From assembly GCA_016714765.1 (NCBI GenBank), contig JADKCF010000005.1, positions 1 to 64,000 of the forward strand: DNA of 64,000 nt, written 5' to 3'. The notes beneath the pieces are model-generated. The model was not told the origin of the DNA. It worked only from the letters and a program-made list of their open reading frames with translations, and made no database searches. Numbering within the stretch: position 1 is the first letter of the stretch; the number at the start of each line of letters is the position of its first letter. The position numbers and the translations under genes were made by a program. This document shows positions 47,235 through 56,110 of this stretch, in pieces. The stretch is from Saprospiraceae bacterium. GTDB lineage: Bacteria; Bacteroidota; Bacteroidia; Chitinophagales; Saprospiraceae.

Positions 47235-48362
47235 TTACAATCGTGGACAGAAAATAACCGGTTTAGGCTTGGGTTTTTTGTATATCTTACCCAGGTACCT
47301 GGCAGCCAACTCAAATCCTCCTACTGACCTGTCTGCAATCGTCGCTGATGAAAGTGTCAGATCATATGCCAGTCCTACTCTGATATCTTTAAACTCTGCT
47401 CCTATATAAATCATGGCAGCACGCAGGTTTCTTAAACCCAGTCCTACTCCTCCTCTGAAGTCTTTTTCGGGATTTACCTTATACCAGGCATGGGTATTTA
47501 CATTCAGTGCCCAGGCAGGTCCAAGACTGTAGTAATAAAAAGCAGGCTCTATATTTGTTCTTTTATTGATAGCCATATCGTACGAACCATGGACATTCAG
47601 ACCGAAATATTTTGTTTCTATGGAATCTTTATTGGTATTTTTACTGCGGAATCCCACACCGGCATTGAGCAATCCCTCCATGGCAAAGCCCAGTCTCAGG
47701 TCCGAATTTTTACGTCGGGCATTGTATAAAAACCCTACGCTCAGATCCTTGTACTTGTTGAATGGGAGTGCAAAGGGGTCAATATTTCCAGTGTTATTTC
47801 CTCCTGACTGCGTGCCGTTATTGAAATTCAAGATATCCAGATCCGGAAATCCTGTCTGCTGTCTTACCCTTGCATCCTGCTCACTGAGTTTTTTAAAATC
47901 CCTGCTGCCATTGATGAATTGTGCACCAAGGGTAATGATATTGGTCTGCTTTTTATCGAGTGAAAGGTGATAAGCAGCGCCTATCTTCATAAATGCCCAC
48001 TTTTGTGTAGACCCAGTGGATACCTCTCCCGGGGTGGGGTCGTTTTCTTTGCCCACAAACAAACCTGAGTTGCCTATGACATCCATTTCTACTCCCAGAC
48101 CTACCCAGTCCTGTTTGCGGATGCCTCTGATGATAGGTGCATCTGCCGACAATGTCAGAGTAGTAAAAGGTCTGGAGGTGAATGCCGCCTGTTTGTCAGA
48201 AAAGATGCCACTGATCCTGTAGGAACCTGAAAAAGCCCCGGCATTGGCAGGGTTTACATTCAGTGGTGTAAAATGATAGTAGGAATAATGTAATTCCTGC
48301 CCATAGATTGTGCCCAGAGCCATGATCTGTATCAGCAAAAAGTAGAGTATCTTTGACCGCAT
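47235..48362 (-). CDS. Type IX secretion system PorP/SprF family membrane protein
   Basis: A 375-residue outer-membrane barrel: signal peptide, then HYSYYHFTPLNVNPANAGAF, the characteristic N-terminal PorP/SprF motif, and strands such as VGLGVEMDVIGNSGLF and AWALNVNTHAWYKVNPE. PorP/SprF proteins bind PorE and type B T9SS cargo. Together with the downstream PorE-like gene this makes a two-gene anchoring module. No type B cargo is adjacent here. Confidence 0.9.
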   Translation of the reverse strand: MRSKILYFLLIQIMALGTIYGQELHYSYYHFTPLNVNPANAGAFSGSYRISGIFSDKQAAFTSRPFTTLTLSADAPIIRGIRKQDWVGLGVEMDVIGNSGLFVGKENDPTPGEVSTGSTQKWAFMKIGAAYHLSLDKKQTNIITLGAQFINGSRDFKKLSEQDARVRQQTGFPDLDILNFNNGTQSGGNNTGNIDPFALPFNKYKDLSVGFLYNARRKNSDLRLGFAMEGLLNAGVGFRSKNTNKDSIETKYFGLNVHGSYDMAINKRTNIEPAFYYYSLGPAWALNVNTHAWYKVNPEKDFRGGVGLGLRNLRAAMIYIGAEFKDIRVGLAYDLTLSSATIADRSVGGFELAARYLGKIYKKPKPKPVIFCPRL

Positions 48363-48529
48363 ATTACCGAATATTTTATTTGTTTCGACCTCGAAAGATA
48401 GTGCTATTTTTTAATATAAAAACAATCAATCCATTTTTAACTATTTTTTTTATCCTTTTTGTGGTGTACAAAACCCAACAAACCGTGACTTTTGAGATAT
48501 ATTACTTTTCTTTGCATAAAAATTAAGGT

Positions 48530-49501
48530 TTGAATTTTAAAATCGCTTTTTTTAGTATTCTTTTGCTTGGCAATGTCTATGGAGTGGCAGCTCAATCCTT
48601 TTTTGAGCCCGCCGATAGTCTCAATACCAAGAGATTTAATACTGCACTGGCTTTTACCGCTACTACATATTCGGTATTTTCTGTAGGCCTGTACAATATC
48701 TGGTACAAAAAGTACGATCAGGAGCCTTTTCATTTGTTTAATGACTGGGGAGAATGGAGGCATATGGACAAGATTGGACATATTCACACGGCCTATCTGC
48801 AGGGGGTGCTTTGTTATAGAGGAGCGAGATGGACCGGACTGGCGCAAAACAAAAGTATACTCACAGGTATGGTATGTGGCACACTATTCCAGAGTACGAT
48901 AGAAGTGATGGATGGCTTTTCCACCAAATGGGGTTTTTCTATTCCTGATATGGCAGCCAACATCAGCGGAGTTGGTGCATTTGCTCTCCAGCAGTATTAC
49001 TGGAATGACCAGCGTATAGCTATCAAAGTGTCTTCCATCCCGATATCTCACCCACAACAATCCTTGCAGTCAGATGACATGTTAGCTTCCACTACTCCCC
49101 TGGAAAGAGCTGAAAACCTGTTTGGTACCAATTATTTTGAAAGATTTCTCAAAGACTATAATGCCCAGGCCTACTGGGCCTCTGTCAATGTACACTCCTT
49201 CTTGCCTGAAGGAAATCGCTGGCCTGCATGGCTCAATATTGCCCTGGGATACGGTGCACAAAATATGTACGGCGGATATGCCAATCAATGGGAAAAAAAC
49301 GGCCACATATTTTCACTTCCGCCATCTCAGTATCCCAGATACAGTCAGATATACCTTGGACTGGACGTAGACTTGCCCAAACTACGTCCGCGGCAGCCAT
49401 TTCTAAAAACGCTCTGTTCGGTGTTCAATATTTTCAAGATACCTTCACCTGCGCTGGAGTTCAACACAAGGGGGCAGGTGGTCTTTCATCTATTGCGCTA
49501 G
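48530..49501 (+). CDS. DUF2279 family lipoprotein-like/periplasmic protein
   Basis: A 323-residue protein: signal-like N-terminus (FKIAFFSILLLGNVYGVAAQ), WYKKYDQEPFHLFNDWGEWR, MDKIGHIHTAYLQG and DGFSTKWGFSIPDMAANISG, which match DUF2279. The only in-frame start placing the signal peptide correctly is a TTG at 48530; no ATG is available, so either a TTG start or a lost base is possible. Confidence 0.75.
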   Translation: MNFKIAFFSILLLGNVYGVAAQSFFEPADSLNTKRFNTALAFTATTYSVFSVGLYNIWYKKYDQEPFHLFNDWGEWRHMDKIGHIHTAYLQGVLCYRGARWTGLAQNKSILTGMVCGTLFQSTIEVMDGFSTKWGFSIPDMAANISGVGAFALQQYYWNDQRIAIKVSSIPISHPQQSLQSDDMLASTTPLERAENLFGTNYFERFLKDYNAQAYWASVNVHSFLPEGNRWPAWLNIALGYGAQNMYGGYANQWEKNGHIFSLPPSQYPRYSQIYLGLDVDLPKLRPRQPFLKTLCSVFNIFKIPSPALEFNTRGQVVFHLLR

Positions 49502-49918
49502 CTGCCAACAATCTGAACAATTCGAATGAACGAATATGCGGGCTGCTCCCCCTTCAGGGGATGGGTAGCTATAGAAAATGTAAATGGCAAACTTAAGAGC
49601 AATAAATATAAAGCACAGGGGTAGCAAAGCAGGAGGTAGAAAGTGGCAGCTGTAATGGTCGAGAATAGTTGTTTGTTGCTTGTACAAAAAAGGGTATTTT
49701 TGATATAATCTTTAAAAATATATGCATTTTATTGTAAAAATATTTGAAAAGTCAGAATGAAATGTTTTATCTTTGAATGGATATAAACTTTTATTAAACT
49801 TGATAGACAGACAAATGACTTAAAAAAACAATATCTCTGAAACCGATGCTAGCTATATTGCAGATGATGGAGTTTTGAAAAAAATGCGACTGTGTATCCA
49901 AAAAAAAATTATTTTACA
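49502..49918. other. Intergenic region before the beta-helix T9SS gene
   Basis: About 417 bases. The only recognisable element is the promoter at 49743-49775. Short frames here have no family signal. Confidence 0.45.
49743..49775 (+). promoter_or_regulatory. Bacteroidota promoter for beta-helix T9SS gene
   Basis: TTTG at 49743-49746 is 21 bases from TATCTTTG at 49768-49775. The leader to the ATG at 49919 would be about 135 bases. Confidence 0.55.
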
Positions 49919-50359
49919 ATGAAACAAAAATTAAGTAGAATTACGAATTACGTAAATGTTAAATTTCAAAAATTTTTACCTTTGATACTGGTAGTACTGA
50001 TCTGGTGGCCGGATGTGGGGAGGGGGCAATGTACCAATGACCCAAATTGTGTACAGCTGATTACCAGTAATAATCTAGAACTTGATCCTACTGTTGCACC
50101 TAATCCCATGTCTCCCCCCAGCAACGGATTTCAGACATTTCAGCTCGGATATGTAGCAGGATGGCACTCGTCACATAATACTCCGCACCATTTTAAATAC
50201 TTACCTGGAGTTTTATGTGATAATTCGTGGACCTCATGGAATAATGTAATACCCTGTATCGGAGCCAATAGATTCCAAAATGAAGGCATATATACTGATT
50301 TGCCTCTTACTGAAGACTCCTATGTTTCGTATTGCCTCAATCTGAATGTACAAAGATGA
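49919..50359 (+). CDS. Secreted PKD/beta-helix T9SS protein, fragment 1 of 6
   Basis: N-terminal fragment with a signal peptide ending near VGRGQ (FLPLILVVLIWWPDVGRG), followed by CTNDPNCVQLI. The ATG at 49919 is preferred over 49892 because the signal starts there. Frame is lost at the AAA run 50352-50354; one extra A gives NVQKMNCGDDQNLDF, which joins fragment 2. The complete protein would span 49919-54082, about 1388 residues. Confidence 0.7.
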   Translation: MKQKLSRITNYVNVKFQKFLPLILVVLIWWPDVGRGQCTNDPNCVQLITSNNLELDPTVAPNPMSPPSNGFQTFQLGYVAGWHSSHNTPHHFKYLPGVLCDNSWTSWNNVIPCIGANRFQNEGIYTDLPLTEDSYVSYCLNLNVQR

Positions 50360-50586
50360 ATTGTGGTGACGATCAGAATTTGGACTTTATTGTCTCTCTT
50401 ACAAGTGGTTTGGTTCCTTTCCCTCCCAATACACCAATTATGCCTGACCCTGCAAATTCAGAACAAATCTTAAGGACAGAATTTTTAAATGATTACTCCG
50501 TGAGGTCAGTTAGTCAAAATTTTCAAGTTACACCGGGAAGTGGGTATAATCAATTGTGGTTGCAAACCAAATATAGGGCATTATAG
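50332..50586 (+). CDS. PKD/beta-helix T9SS protein, fragment 2 of 6
   Basis: Real sequence runs from KMNCGDDQNLDFIVSLTSG to KYRA at about 50578. There one missing base would extend it into IGPQYLGGVATANSISLTC, the unlisted leader of fragment 3. The nominal start is internal. Confidence 0.6.
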   Translation: MPQSECTKMNCGDDQNLDFIVSLTSGLVPFPPNTPIMPDPANSEQILRTEFLNDYSVRSVSQNFQVTPGSGYNQLWLQTKYRAL

Positions 50587-51644
50587 GACCACAATACCTT
50601 GGTGGCGTTGCTACTGCAAACAGTATCAGTCTGACCTGCAGGACCACGGCCTTAACCGGCATTACCGCCAATGTTAATTGCGGGACAGTTAAGTTTGAAA
50701 CTGTTAATGGTTCCTCAATGTCAACTTTTGTGTCTTTCGAGTGGGATTTTGGAGATCCATCAAGTGGTACAGCGAATACATCAACACACGCTACACCAAC
50801 ACATATTTATACTCAAAATAGCACTTATAATGTGTGTGTTGATGTAATTGACAATAATGGTTGTTGTGCTGATAGAAGGTGTACATCAGTGACAATAACA
50901 GATCTGCCAAACTTTAACATACAATCGATAGCAAGTTCACCATGCAATTATGAGTTTCAGGCTGTTGGGATTCAAAACAATCAAACAGGAGTCACTTATT
51001 CATGGAATTTTGGCGACGGAACCCCCACCGGAAGTGGAAAATTTGTAAACCACACTTATACATCATCCGGTACCTATACAGTAAGCTGTACAGTGACTAA
51101 TATTTGTGGGTCATCTACACAATCAGTTATAGTTGTGGTCAATGTGACCACAATAAATGCTGAATTTTCAGTGCAGAATAATTGTCCGTTTTATACATTT
51201 ACAGTCACTAACCCTGTGTCCAATGTAACCTATACATGGGATTTTGGTGATAATACTGCCAACGTAACGGGAAACCAGGTCAGTCATAATTATTCTTTTA
51301 ATGGTACAAAAGTGGTAACTCTCACAGCCACAAAAAATTGTGGATATGGTAGTATGACGCAAAATGTAGAGGTAAATTGTAATGCCGCATCATGTACTGA
51401 TGATCCAAATGTAATTGTAATTGGGCAAACTGACCAAACTACATATATAAGCGCATTATTTAACAATGGGACAATCCCTTTTACCTTAACAGGTCAAATC
51501 AGAAAAATTTCGAACTTAAACTTTAATTTGAAAGGAAATCTAATTATTGACCGGAATGTTAAATTTGTCGAATGTAATTGGATCATGGAGTCAGGGGCAC
51601 AAATTGTTTTAAATAATACTCTGGATTTGGATAAAACAAATTAA
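50585..51644 (+). CDS. PKD/beta-helix T9SS protein, fragment 3 of 6 (PKD domains)
   Basis: The frame is usable from about 50585 (GPQYLGGVATANSI), with the first nominal ATG at 50718. It contains three PKD domains recognisable by FEWDFGDPSSG, YSWNFGDGTPTGSGK and YTWDFGDNTANVTG, each followed by an H-x-Y strand. PKD domains are extracellular spacers. The end, LDLDKTN, is out of frame; one extra A at 51638-51640 reads DKTKLISCNNMWKGIIV into fragment 4. Confidence 0.78.
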
Positions 51645-51658
51645 TATCTTGCAATAAT

Positions 51659-53191
51659 ATGTGGAAGGGGATTATTGTTAATAATAATTTTTTACGGATT
51701 AGAAATAAATGTGAAATTCGGGATGCTGAAAATGCAATAATTCTTTCAAAATCTTCAAATATTGATATCAGGGAATCAAGTTTTATTGATAATTATAGAG
51801 GCATCTATGCACCGGGGGTGGAAAGAAAAATTATAAAAATTTACTCTCCTGGTTTTTTTATCATGGATAATGATTTTAAATTTGAATCTTCTTCGCTTAA
51901 GCCGCCTTACACTGGGCAGATTGATTATGAGCAGTCTGCACGGTCGGGAGTTGAGTTAGTAGGAGTTTCTACATTTAATATAAAAAATGGTACCTATCAA
52001 AACCTTAAGTTTGGTGTTCATACTACCGACAGCGGTATTTTAGTAAGTGGGGCAGAATTTGTTGATTTAGGTATGAATAATATTGATGGTCCTACTCAAA
52101 GAACTGGCATATATATAGATAGAGGAAGGGCAACTAATACAATAAGAGATATTTGTAAGTTCACTAATTTGAAGTGGGGAATTCAAGTTGTAAATAACAA
52201 TAGTGGTAAGGTGCTTATATATAGTAATATTTTTGAATATGATAGACCAGATGATGCTACAACATGTAATCATTTTTCTCGTTGTAGTAATTCAGAGATT
52301 ATTATAAGTAACAAAAATAAATTTAACATTAGCGCAGGAACGGGTATAAGTGTTTTTTTGAGTCAGCCAAAAGAACTAGTAATTGACGATAACGATTTCT
52401 CTTCAAACGGGACGAAAGTGAAAACAATTTCACTAAGCAGCTTAACAAACAATAGCAATAGGATTCATAATAATAGGTTTTATTTTAGTGGGGCTCTGTC
52501 TGATGATAATTCAGTTTCATTAACTAATGTCAATCACTTAGAATTTAAAAAGAATATTGTGAATAATAATTCTAATATTGTACATTCTAAGCCATTTTTA
52601 AAAGCATTTAATTGCAAATATTCAGTATTTAAAAATAATGAAATACATGGGTTTGCTAATGGAATGGTTATAAGTAGCTCTGCTGACAACGGTTATTGCT
52701 GCAATATTATAGATCAAGAAGGCGGAACTGAAAATGAACCTTCGTTTTATATTATTGGAGATTCGCCAAGTAACATTGTCCAAAATACATTTAATACATT
52801 TACTTTTAATGCTTTAACTCAAGGATATATGAAGCCACAAATTGATAATGGTAATATGTGGGTAGGCGCAGGTCAAAGTGCCACATTGCAGAATGGTGAC
52901 CCATTAAAAGCAACTGAAAATAAATTTGCAGTTAATCTCGCACAAGCAGGTAGTGTGCCAAGAATAAATGGTGTAAATCAAATATTTCCGCCAGATTTAG
53001 CTATTTTTTGGTTTGTTCCTCGGGGACAAAGTAGCACATGTGCGACCAATCCCTATTGTGATATTTCGAATTACAAGCAACCACAGTCTTTAATACCATA
53101 TCCTCCACAGTTCCAACTGATAAGGACTGTGCTAAACTACTTAGCCTTATCAATAAATACAAAATCACTGACCTTAAGGATGAATTTATGA
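51659..53191 (+). CDS. PKD/beta-helix T9SS protein, fragment 4 of 6 (parallel beta-helix)
   Basis: A 510-residue stretch with the repeating N-x-I and S/N ladder of a right-handed parallel beta-helix (MWKGIIVNNNFLRI, NIDIRESSFIDNYRGIYAPG, IHNNRFYFSG). Such folds bind or degrade polysaccharides, or act as adhesins; no catalytic residues are evident. The last 35 or so residues are off frame: after 53079-53083 the other frame reads TVFNTISSTVPTDKDCAKLL and on through HNVSFGNYHFLKDWVSKYR to about 53280. Confidence 0.75.
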   Translation: MWKGIIVNNNFLRIRNKCEIRDAENAIILSKSSNIDIRESSFIDNYRGIYAPGVERKIIKIYSPGFFIMDNDFKFESSSLKPPYTGQIDYEQSARSGVELVGVSTFNIKNGTYQNLKFGVHTTDSGILVSGAEFVDLGMNNIDGPTQRTGIYIDRGRATNTIRDICKFTNLKWGIQVVNNNSGKVLIYSNIFEYDRPDDATTCNHFSRCSNSEIIISNKNKFNISAGTGISVFLSQPKELVIDDNDFSSNGTKVKTISLSSLTNNSNRIHNNRFYFSGALSDDNSVSLTNVNHLEFKKNIVNNNSNIVHSKPFLKAFNCKYSVFKNNEIHGFANGMVISSSADNGYCCNIIDQEGGTENEPSFYIIGDSPSNIVQNTFNTFTFNALTQGYMKPQIDNGNMWVGAGQSATLQNGDPLKATENKFAVNLAQAGSVPRINGVNQIFPPDLAIFWFVPRGQSSTCATNPYCDISNYKQPQSLIPYPPQFQLIRTVLNYLALSINTKSLTLRMNL

Positions 53192-53276
53192 CTTGGGCAT
53201 ACCACAATGTGTCTTTTGGGAATTATCATTTTCTCAAGGATTGGGTATCAAAATACAGGGTTAATTATGTAGAGGA

Positions 53277-53762
53277 TTGCCTCAGGATCCCGTTCCTGTT
53301 GATAAAGAGGTCGATGAATGGTACGAAGCTGATATTAAATATAAGCTATTATCCAAAGTAGATCCCTTCATGCAACTAGAGTTGGATGATTTAGATCTGA
53401 GTATCGATCAAGCTGCGGAATTAATAGAATCCATTGTAATTTCAGATACTGAAGGAGGCACTCTGGAGATGGAAAATATTTTGGCCTCGATGGAAGCGTT
53501 ATCACTAAGAAGAAGTCAAATTATTGAACAACATTTGGCTCTTAAAGTAGAAAAAACAACAGCTTTATTGGATGAAGTCAATGGTTTACCATTGAGATTT
53601 CCTTTTTTGAGTTACCTGAAGTATGTGTGGACGGTAGAATTGAGAGCTGAGCTTAGGGGTGTGGAAAGTATAGCACCTCAAGAATGGGATCAATTAAGGT
53701 CAATAGCTAAAATGTGCCCTCTTACTGCAGGAGAAGCTGTTTTAGGGCTGCATCATTGTTGA
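53277..53762 (+). CDS. PKD/beta-helix T9SS protein, fragment 5 of 6
   Basis: Joined to the previous piece by one missing C at 53280-53281 (VEDCPQDPVPVDKEVDEWYE). It is a helical region of about 150 residues (LELDDLDLSIDQAAELIESI) of unknown function. Frame is lost at the TTTT run 53741-53744; one more T reads GEAVFRAASLL into the sorting tail. Confidence 0.65.
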   Translation: MPQDPVPVDKEVDEWYEADIKYKLLSKVDPFMQLELDDLDLSIDQAAELIESIVISDTEGGTLEMENILASMEALSLRRSQIIEQHLALKVEKTTALLDEVNGLPLRFPFLSYLKYVWTVELRAELRGVESIAPQEWDQLRSIAKMCPLTAGEAVLGLHHC

Positions 53763-54082
53763 TATCTCATGGTGAATACATAGAAGTTAGTTATGACGCT
53801 TGCCGTACTAGTAGACCCAGAGCCAAATCTGAATTATTGCCAAGTGATATCTCAATATCACCAAACCCTTCTACAGGACTTATATACCTAAATGGGTTGC
53901 AAAAAGAACGTGTGTACGATGTTCAAGTGATGGATTTGACAGGAAAAATCATATTGTCATCAAAACTTGAAGCAGGTTCAAACGTTTTAGAGATAGGGGG
54001 AATTCCTTATGGTATGTATCTATTGCGGGTAGAACACGATAAAGAGATCATGTATACTGGTAAAATCATATTAATTAAATAA
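53714..54082 (+). CDS. PKD/beta-helix T9SS protein, fragment 6 of 6 (sorting domain)
   Basis: Usable from about 53745 (RAASLLISHGEYIEV). The rest is a type A T9SS sorting domain: ISPNPSTGLIYLNGL, YDVQVMDLTGKIILSSKLEA, PYGMYLLRVEHDKE, ending KIILIK. It establishes that the whole 49919-54082 gene encodes a secreted surface protein. Confidence 0.78.
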   Translation: MPSYCRRSCFRAASLLISHGEYIEVSYDACRTSRPRAKSELLPSDISISPNPSTGLIYLNGLQKERVYDVQVMDLTGKIILSSKLEAGSNVLEIGGIPYGMYLLRVEHDKEIMYTGKIILIK

Positions 54083-54144
54083 AAATGTTGGTAAGCAGGT
54101 TTTACATATTGTAAAATCTTGCTTACTAAAAAAATAAATATCTA

Positions 54145-54693
54145 ATGAAGGCTAAATTATTATGTGTCATTTGTATTTTTTACACAACATTACTTTTGGC
54201 CCAAAAAGAAGACCATGTATGGATTTTGGGTTTTAATTATAATTTTATGGATACCTCCTATGGTTATGTAAATATGGATTTTAATGATGATGAAGTGAAG
54301 TTTATCAGAGTAGAAAATAGGAAGTACAACATCAGCGGTGCTAACTCATCACTTTGCGATGCTGAAGGCAGCCTGGTGGCGTGGTCCAATGGCCAGATTA
54401 TAGTGGGCAAAAATGAAGAGATAATCGAGGACACGATCAATTATACATGGGATTTACCATTTAATTGCAGAGAGTGGGAGTACAACAATTCTGGAGATGC
54501 AAATATGGCCAATCCTGTAGGGAACCTATCCTTCCAAAATGTCATGATTTTGCCTATGAATGATACACTTACCTATGTTTTTTATAATGCCAGGGATCAA
54601 TGCTTAGGGAAAAGATACCGCTTTAGCTATACAGGTTATAGTACAGAGATGGACGGTCGTAGTTTTAAAATTTATTGTTCAGAGATAGTCTAG
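54145..54693 (+). CDS. Secreted propeller/PKD T9SS protein, copy 1, fragment 1
   Basis: Signal peptide MKAKLLCVICIFYTTLLLAQ, then a propeller-like domain (HVWILGFNYNFMDTSYGYVN, ISGANSSLCDAEGSLVAWSN). Frame is lost at 54667-54670: this copy has AAAA where copy 2 has AAAAA (KNLLFRDSLV). The last 8 or so residues are therefore wrong. Confidence 0.8.
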   Translation: MKAKLLCVICIFYTTLLLAQKEDHVWILGFNYNFMDTSYGYVNMDFNDDEVKFIRVENRKYNISGANSSLCDAEGSLVAWSNGQIIVGKNEEIIEDTINYTWDLPFNCREWEYNNSGDANMANPVGNLSFQNVMILPMNDTLTYVFYNARDQCLGKRYRFSYTGYSTEMDGRSFKIYCSEIV

Positions 54694-55748
54694 TCATGCA
54701 GCAAGATATGCACCATGCTTTCACTGCGGTACGACATGCCAACGGACGAGACTGGTGGTTAGTAACACTAACAGCAGGAAGGCAAGAGGTCATCACTATG
54801 TTGGTGACAGATCAAGGTATAGAGAAAATCAACACTACTATTAATAATCCGTTTGCAACGGACGATGCATCTTTAGGACAAGTGGTAGTATCCCCACTTG
54901 GGGATAAAATAGCTTGGTATTCAGGGGAAGAATGGACAGAAACAGGAGGTAATTGGGTGGTTGGTAATTTTGACAGGTGTAATGGCTTGGTAACGATTTT
55001 GGAAGGGAAGGTAGTACCACAGCCGATAGGTATAGGAGCTGCCATTGCATTTTCTGATAATAATCAATATCTGTACATATCGAACGGGAAAACTTTATGG
55101 CAATATGATGTAAAAGAAGATAACATCATATCTACAGAAAAAACGATAGCAATAGTTGATACATTTACATTTTATATACCTAATTGGGGGCCGGTGGGAT
55201 TCAATTTTTGTGCAATGAAGCTAGGACCTGATGGCAAGATTTATATTTTTCCGGCTAATACTCAAGGTAGGTTCTTAGGAGTAATTGATTTCCCTAACGA
55301 ATCCGGTACTGATGCACAAGTAAGACAGCATGCTGTTTTTATCCCTGTATATTTTGGTCGTACTGTACCCAATATGCCCAATTACCGCCTAGGCCCATTA
55401 GATGGCTCACCATGCGATACCCTCGGCATAGACAATCATCCCATCGCCAAGTACCGCTACGAGGCTGATACGATAGATCATCTGCGGCTACGGTTTACTG
55501 ACTTATCGTACTTCAGACCCGAGACGTGGTCTTGGGACTTCGGAGATGGGACTCCACGAGTGAGTACACAGAGTCCGTATCACACCTTTGCACAAAATGG
55601 CACCTATCGCGTCTGTCTCACCGTCAGCAATGAAAACAGCAGCAACACATCCTGCCGGACCATCACGATAGGTACAAGTGGTAGTGACGATATCGCAGTC
55701 ACTCCAGCAGACATCACCTTTTCCCCAATCCTGTGCAGGATTATTTGA
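54675..55748 (+). CDS. Secreted propeller/PKD T9SS protein, copy 1, fragment 2
   Basis: Continues the propeller (DMHHAFTAVRHANGRDWWLV, GQVVVSPLGDKIAWYSGEEW) and ends with a PKD domain (WSWDFGDGTPRVSTQSPYH). Frame is lost at 55717-55718, where copy 2 has CCC and this copy CC; the corrected reading is DITLFPNPVQDYLIV, the start of the sorting domain. Confidence 0.8.
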   Translation: MFRDSLVMQQDMHHAFTAVRHANGRDWWLVTLTAGRQEVITMLVTDQGIEKINTTINNPFATDDASLGQVVVSPLGDKIAWYSGEEWTETGGNWVVGNFDRCNGLVTILEGKVVPQPIGIGAAIAFSDNNQYLYISNGKTLWQYDVKEDNIISTEKTIAIVDTFTFYIPNWGPVGFNFCAMKLGPDGKIYIFPANTQGRFLGVIDFPNESGTDAQVRQHAVFIPVYFGRTVPNMPNYRLGPLDGSPCDTLGIDNHPIAKYRYEADTIDHLRLRFTDLSYFRPETWSWDFGDGTPRVSTQSPYHTFAQNGTYRVCLTVSNENSSNTSCRTITIGTSGSDDIAVTPADITFSPILCRII

Positions 55749-55987
55749 TTGTGACCCTGGGAGAGTATATACCGCAGCATGGACAGATGGTGCTATATGA
55801 TATCTCTGGTCGCCCTGTACATACACAACGCATCTATTACGGACAGAATAATGTGGATATGACGGCGCTTGCATCGGGTATATATGTATGGAAGGTGATG
55901 GATATTGTAAACCCATCCCCGACCCTTCCCTTACAAAGGAAGGGTGAGACAGTAGTAGTGAGAGAAGGCAAGGTGGTGAAGATGTAG
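55733..55987 (+). CDS. Propeller/PKD T9SS protein, copy 1, sorting-domain tail
   Basis: A type A T9SS sorting domain (YLIVTLGEYIPQHGQMVLYD, RPVHTQRIYYGQN, LASGIYVWKVMD). Just before the final GKVVKM it carries an extra in-frame segment (IVNPSPTLPLQRKGETVVVR) absent from copy 2, encoded by a palindrome-containing repeat element. Confidence 0.8.
   Translation: MQDYLIVTLGEYIPQHGQMVLYDISGRPVHTQRIYYGQNNVDMTALASGIYVWKVMDIVNPSPTLPLQRKGETVVVREGKVVKM
55906..55965. repeat. Palindromic repeat element inserted in a T9SS sorting domain
   Basis: Arms CCCTTCC (55923-55929) and GGAAGGG (55938-55944) flank an 8-base loop. The element is missing from the otherwise matching copy 2, so it inserted after the duplication or was lost there. 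Its in-frame translation PSPTLPLQRKGE recalls repeat-encoded peptides seen in other Bacteroidota proteins (from memory). Confidence 0.6.
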
Positions 55988-56110
55988 AATATGCTTTATC
56001 TTGCATTAAATATAAAACGCATTGCAAATGCTAAAAATAAAGTATCGAAGTTACAAATTTCGACAATCGGAGTATTGTAAAATCTTGCTTACTAAAAAAA
56101 TAAATATCTA

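Larger units (their letters stand above)
54107..55987 (+). repeat. Tandem duplication, copy 1
   Basis: The sequence from 54107 recurs from 56073, a shift of 1,966 bases. It includes the 5' leader, the gene and its sorting tail. Long stretches are identical by eye; differences cluster in a few codons and in a roughly 60-base insertion near 55906-55965. Confidence 0.9.

Noticed and set aside
54090..54126. Hairpin after the beta-helix gene as a terminator
   Set aside because: The stem is strong but is followed on the + strand by A residues, not T, so it is not a canonical terminator; it may just be a leader hairpin.
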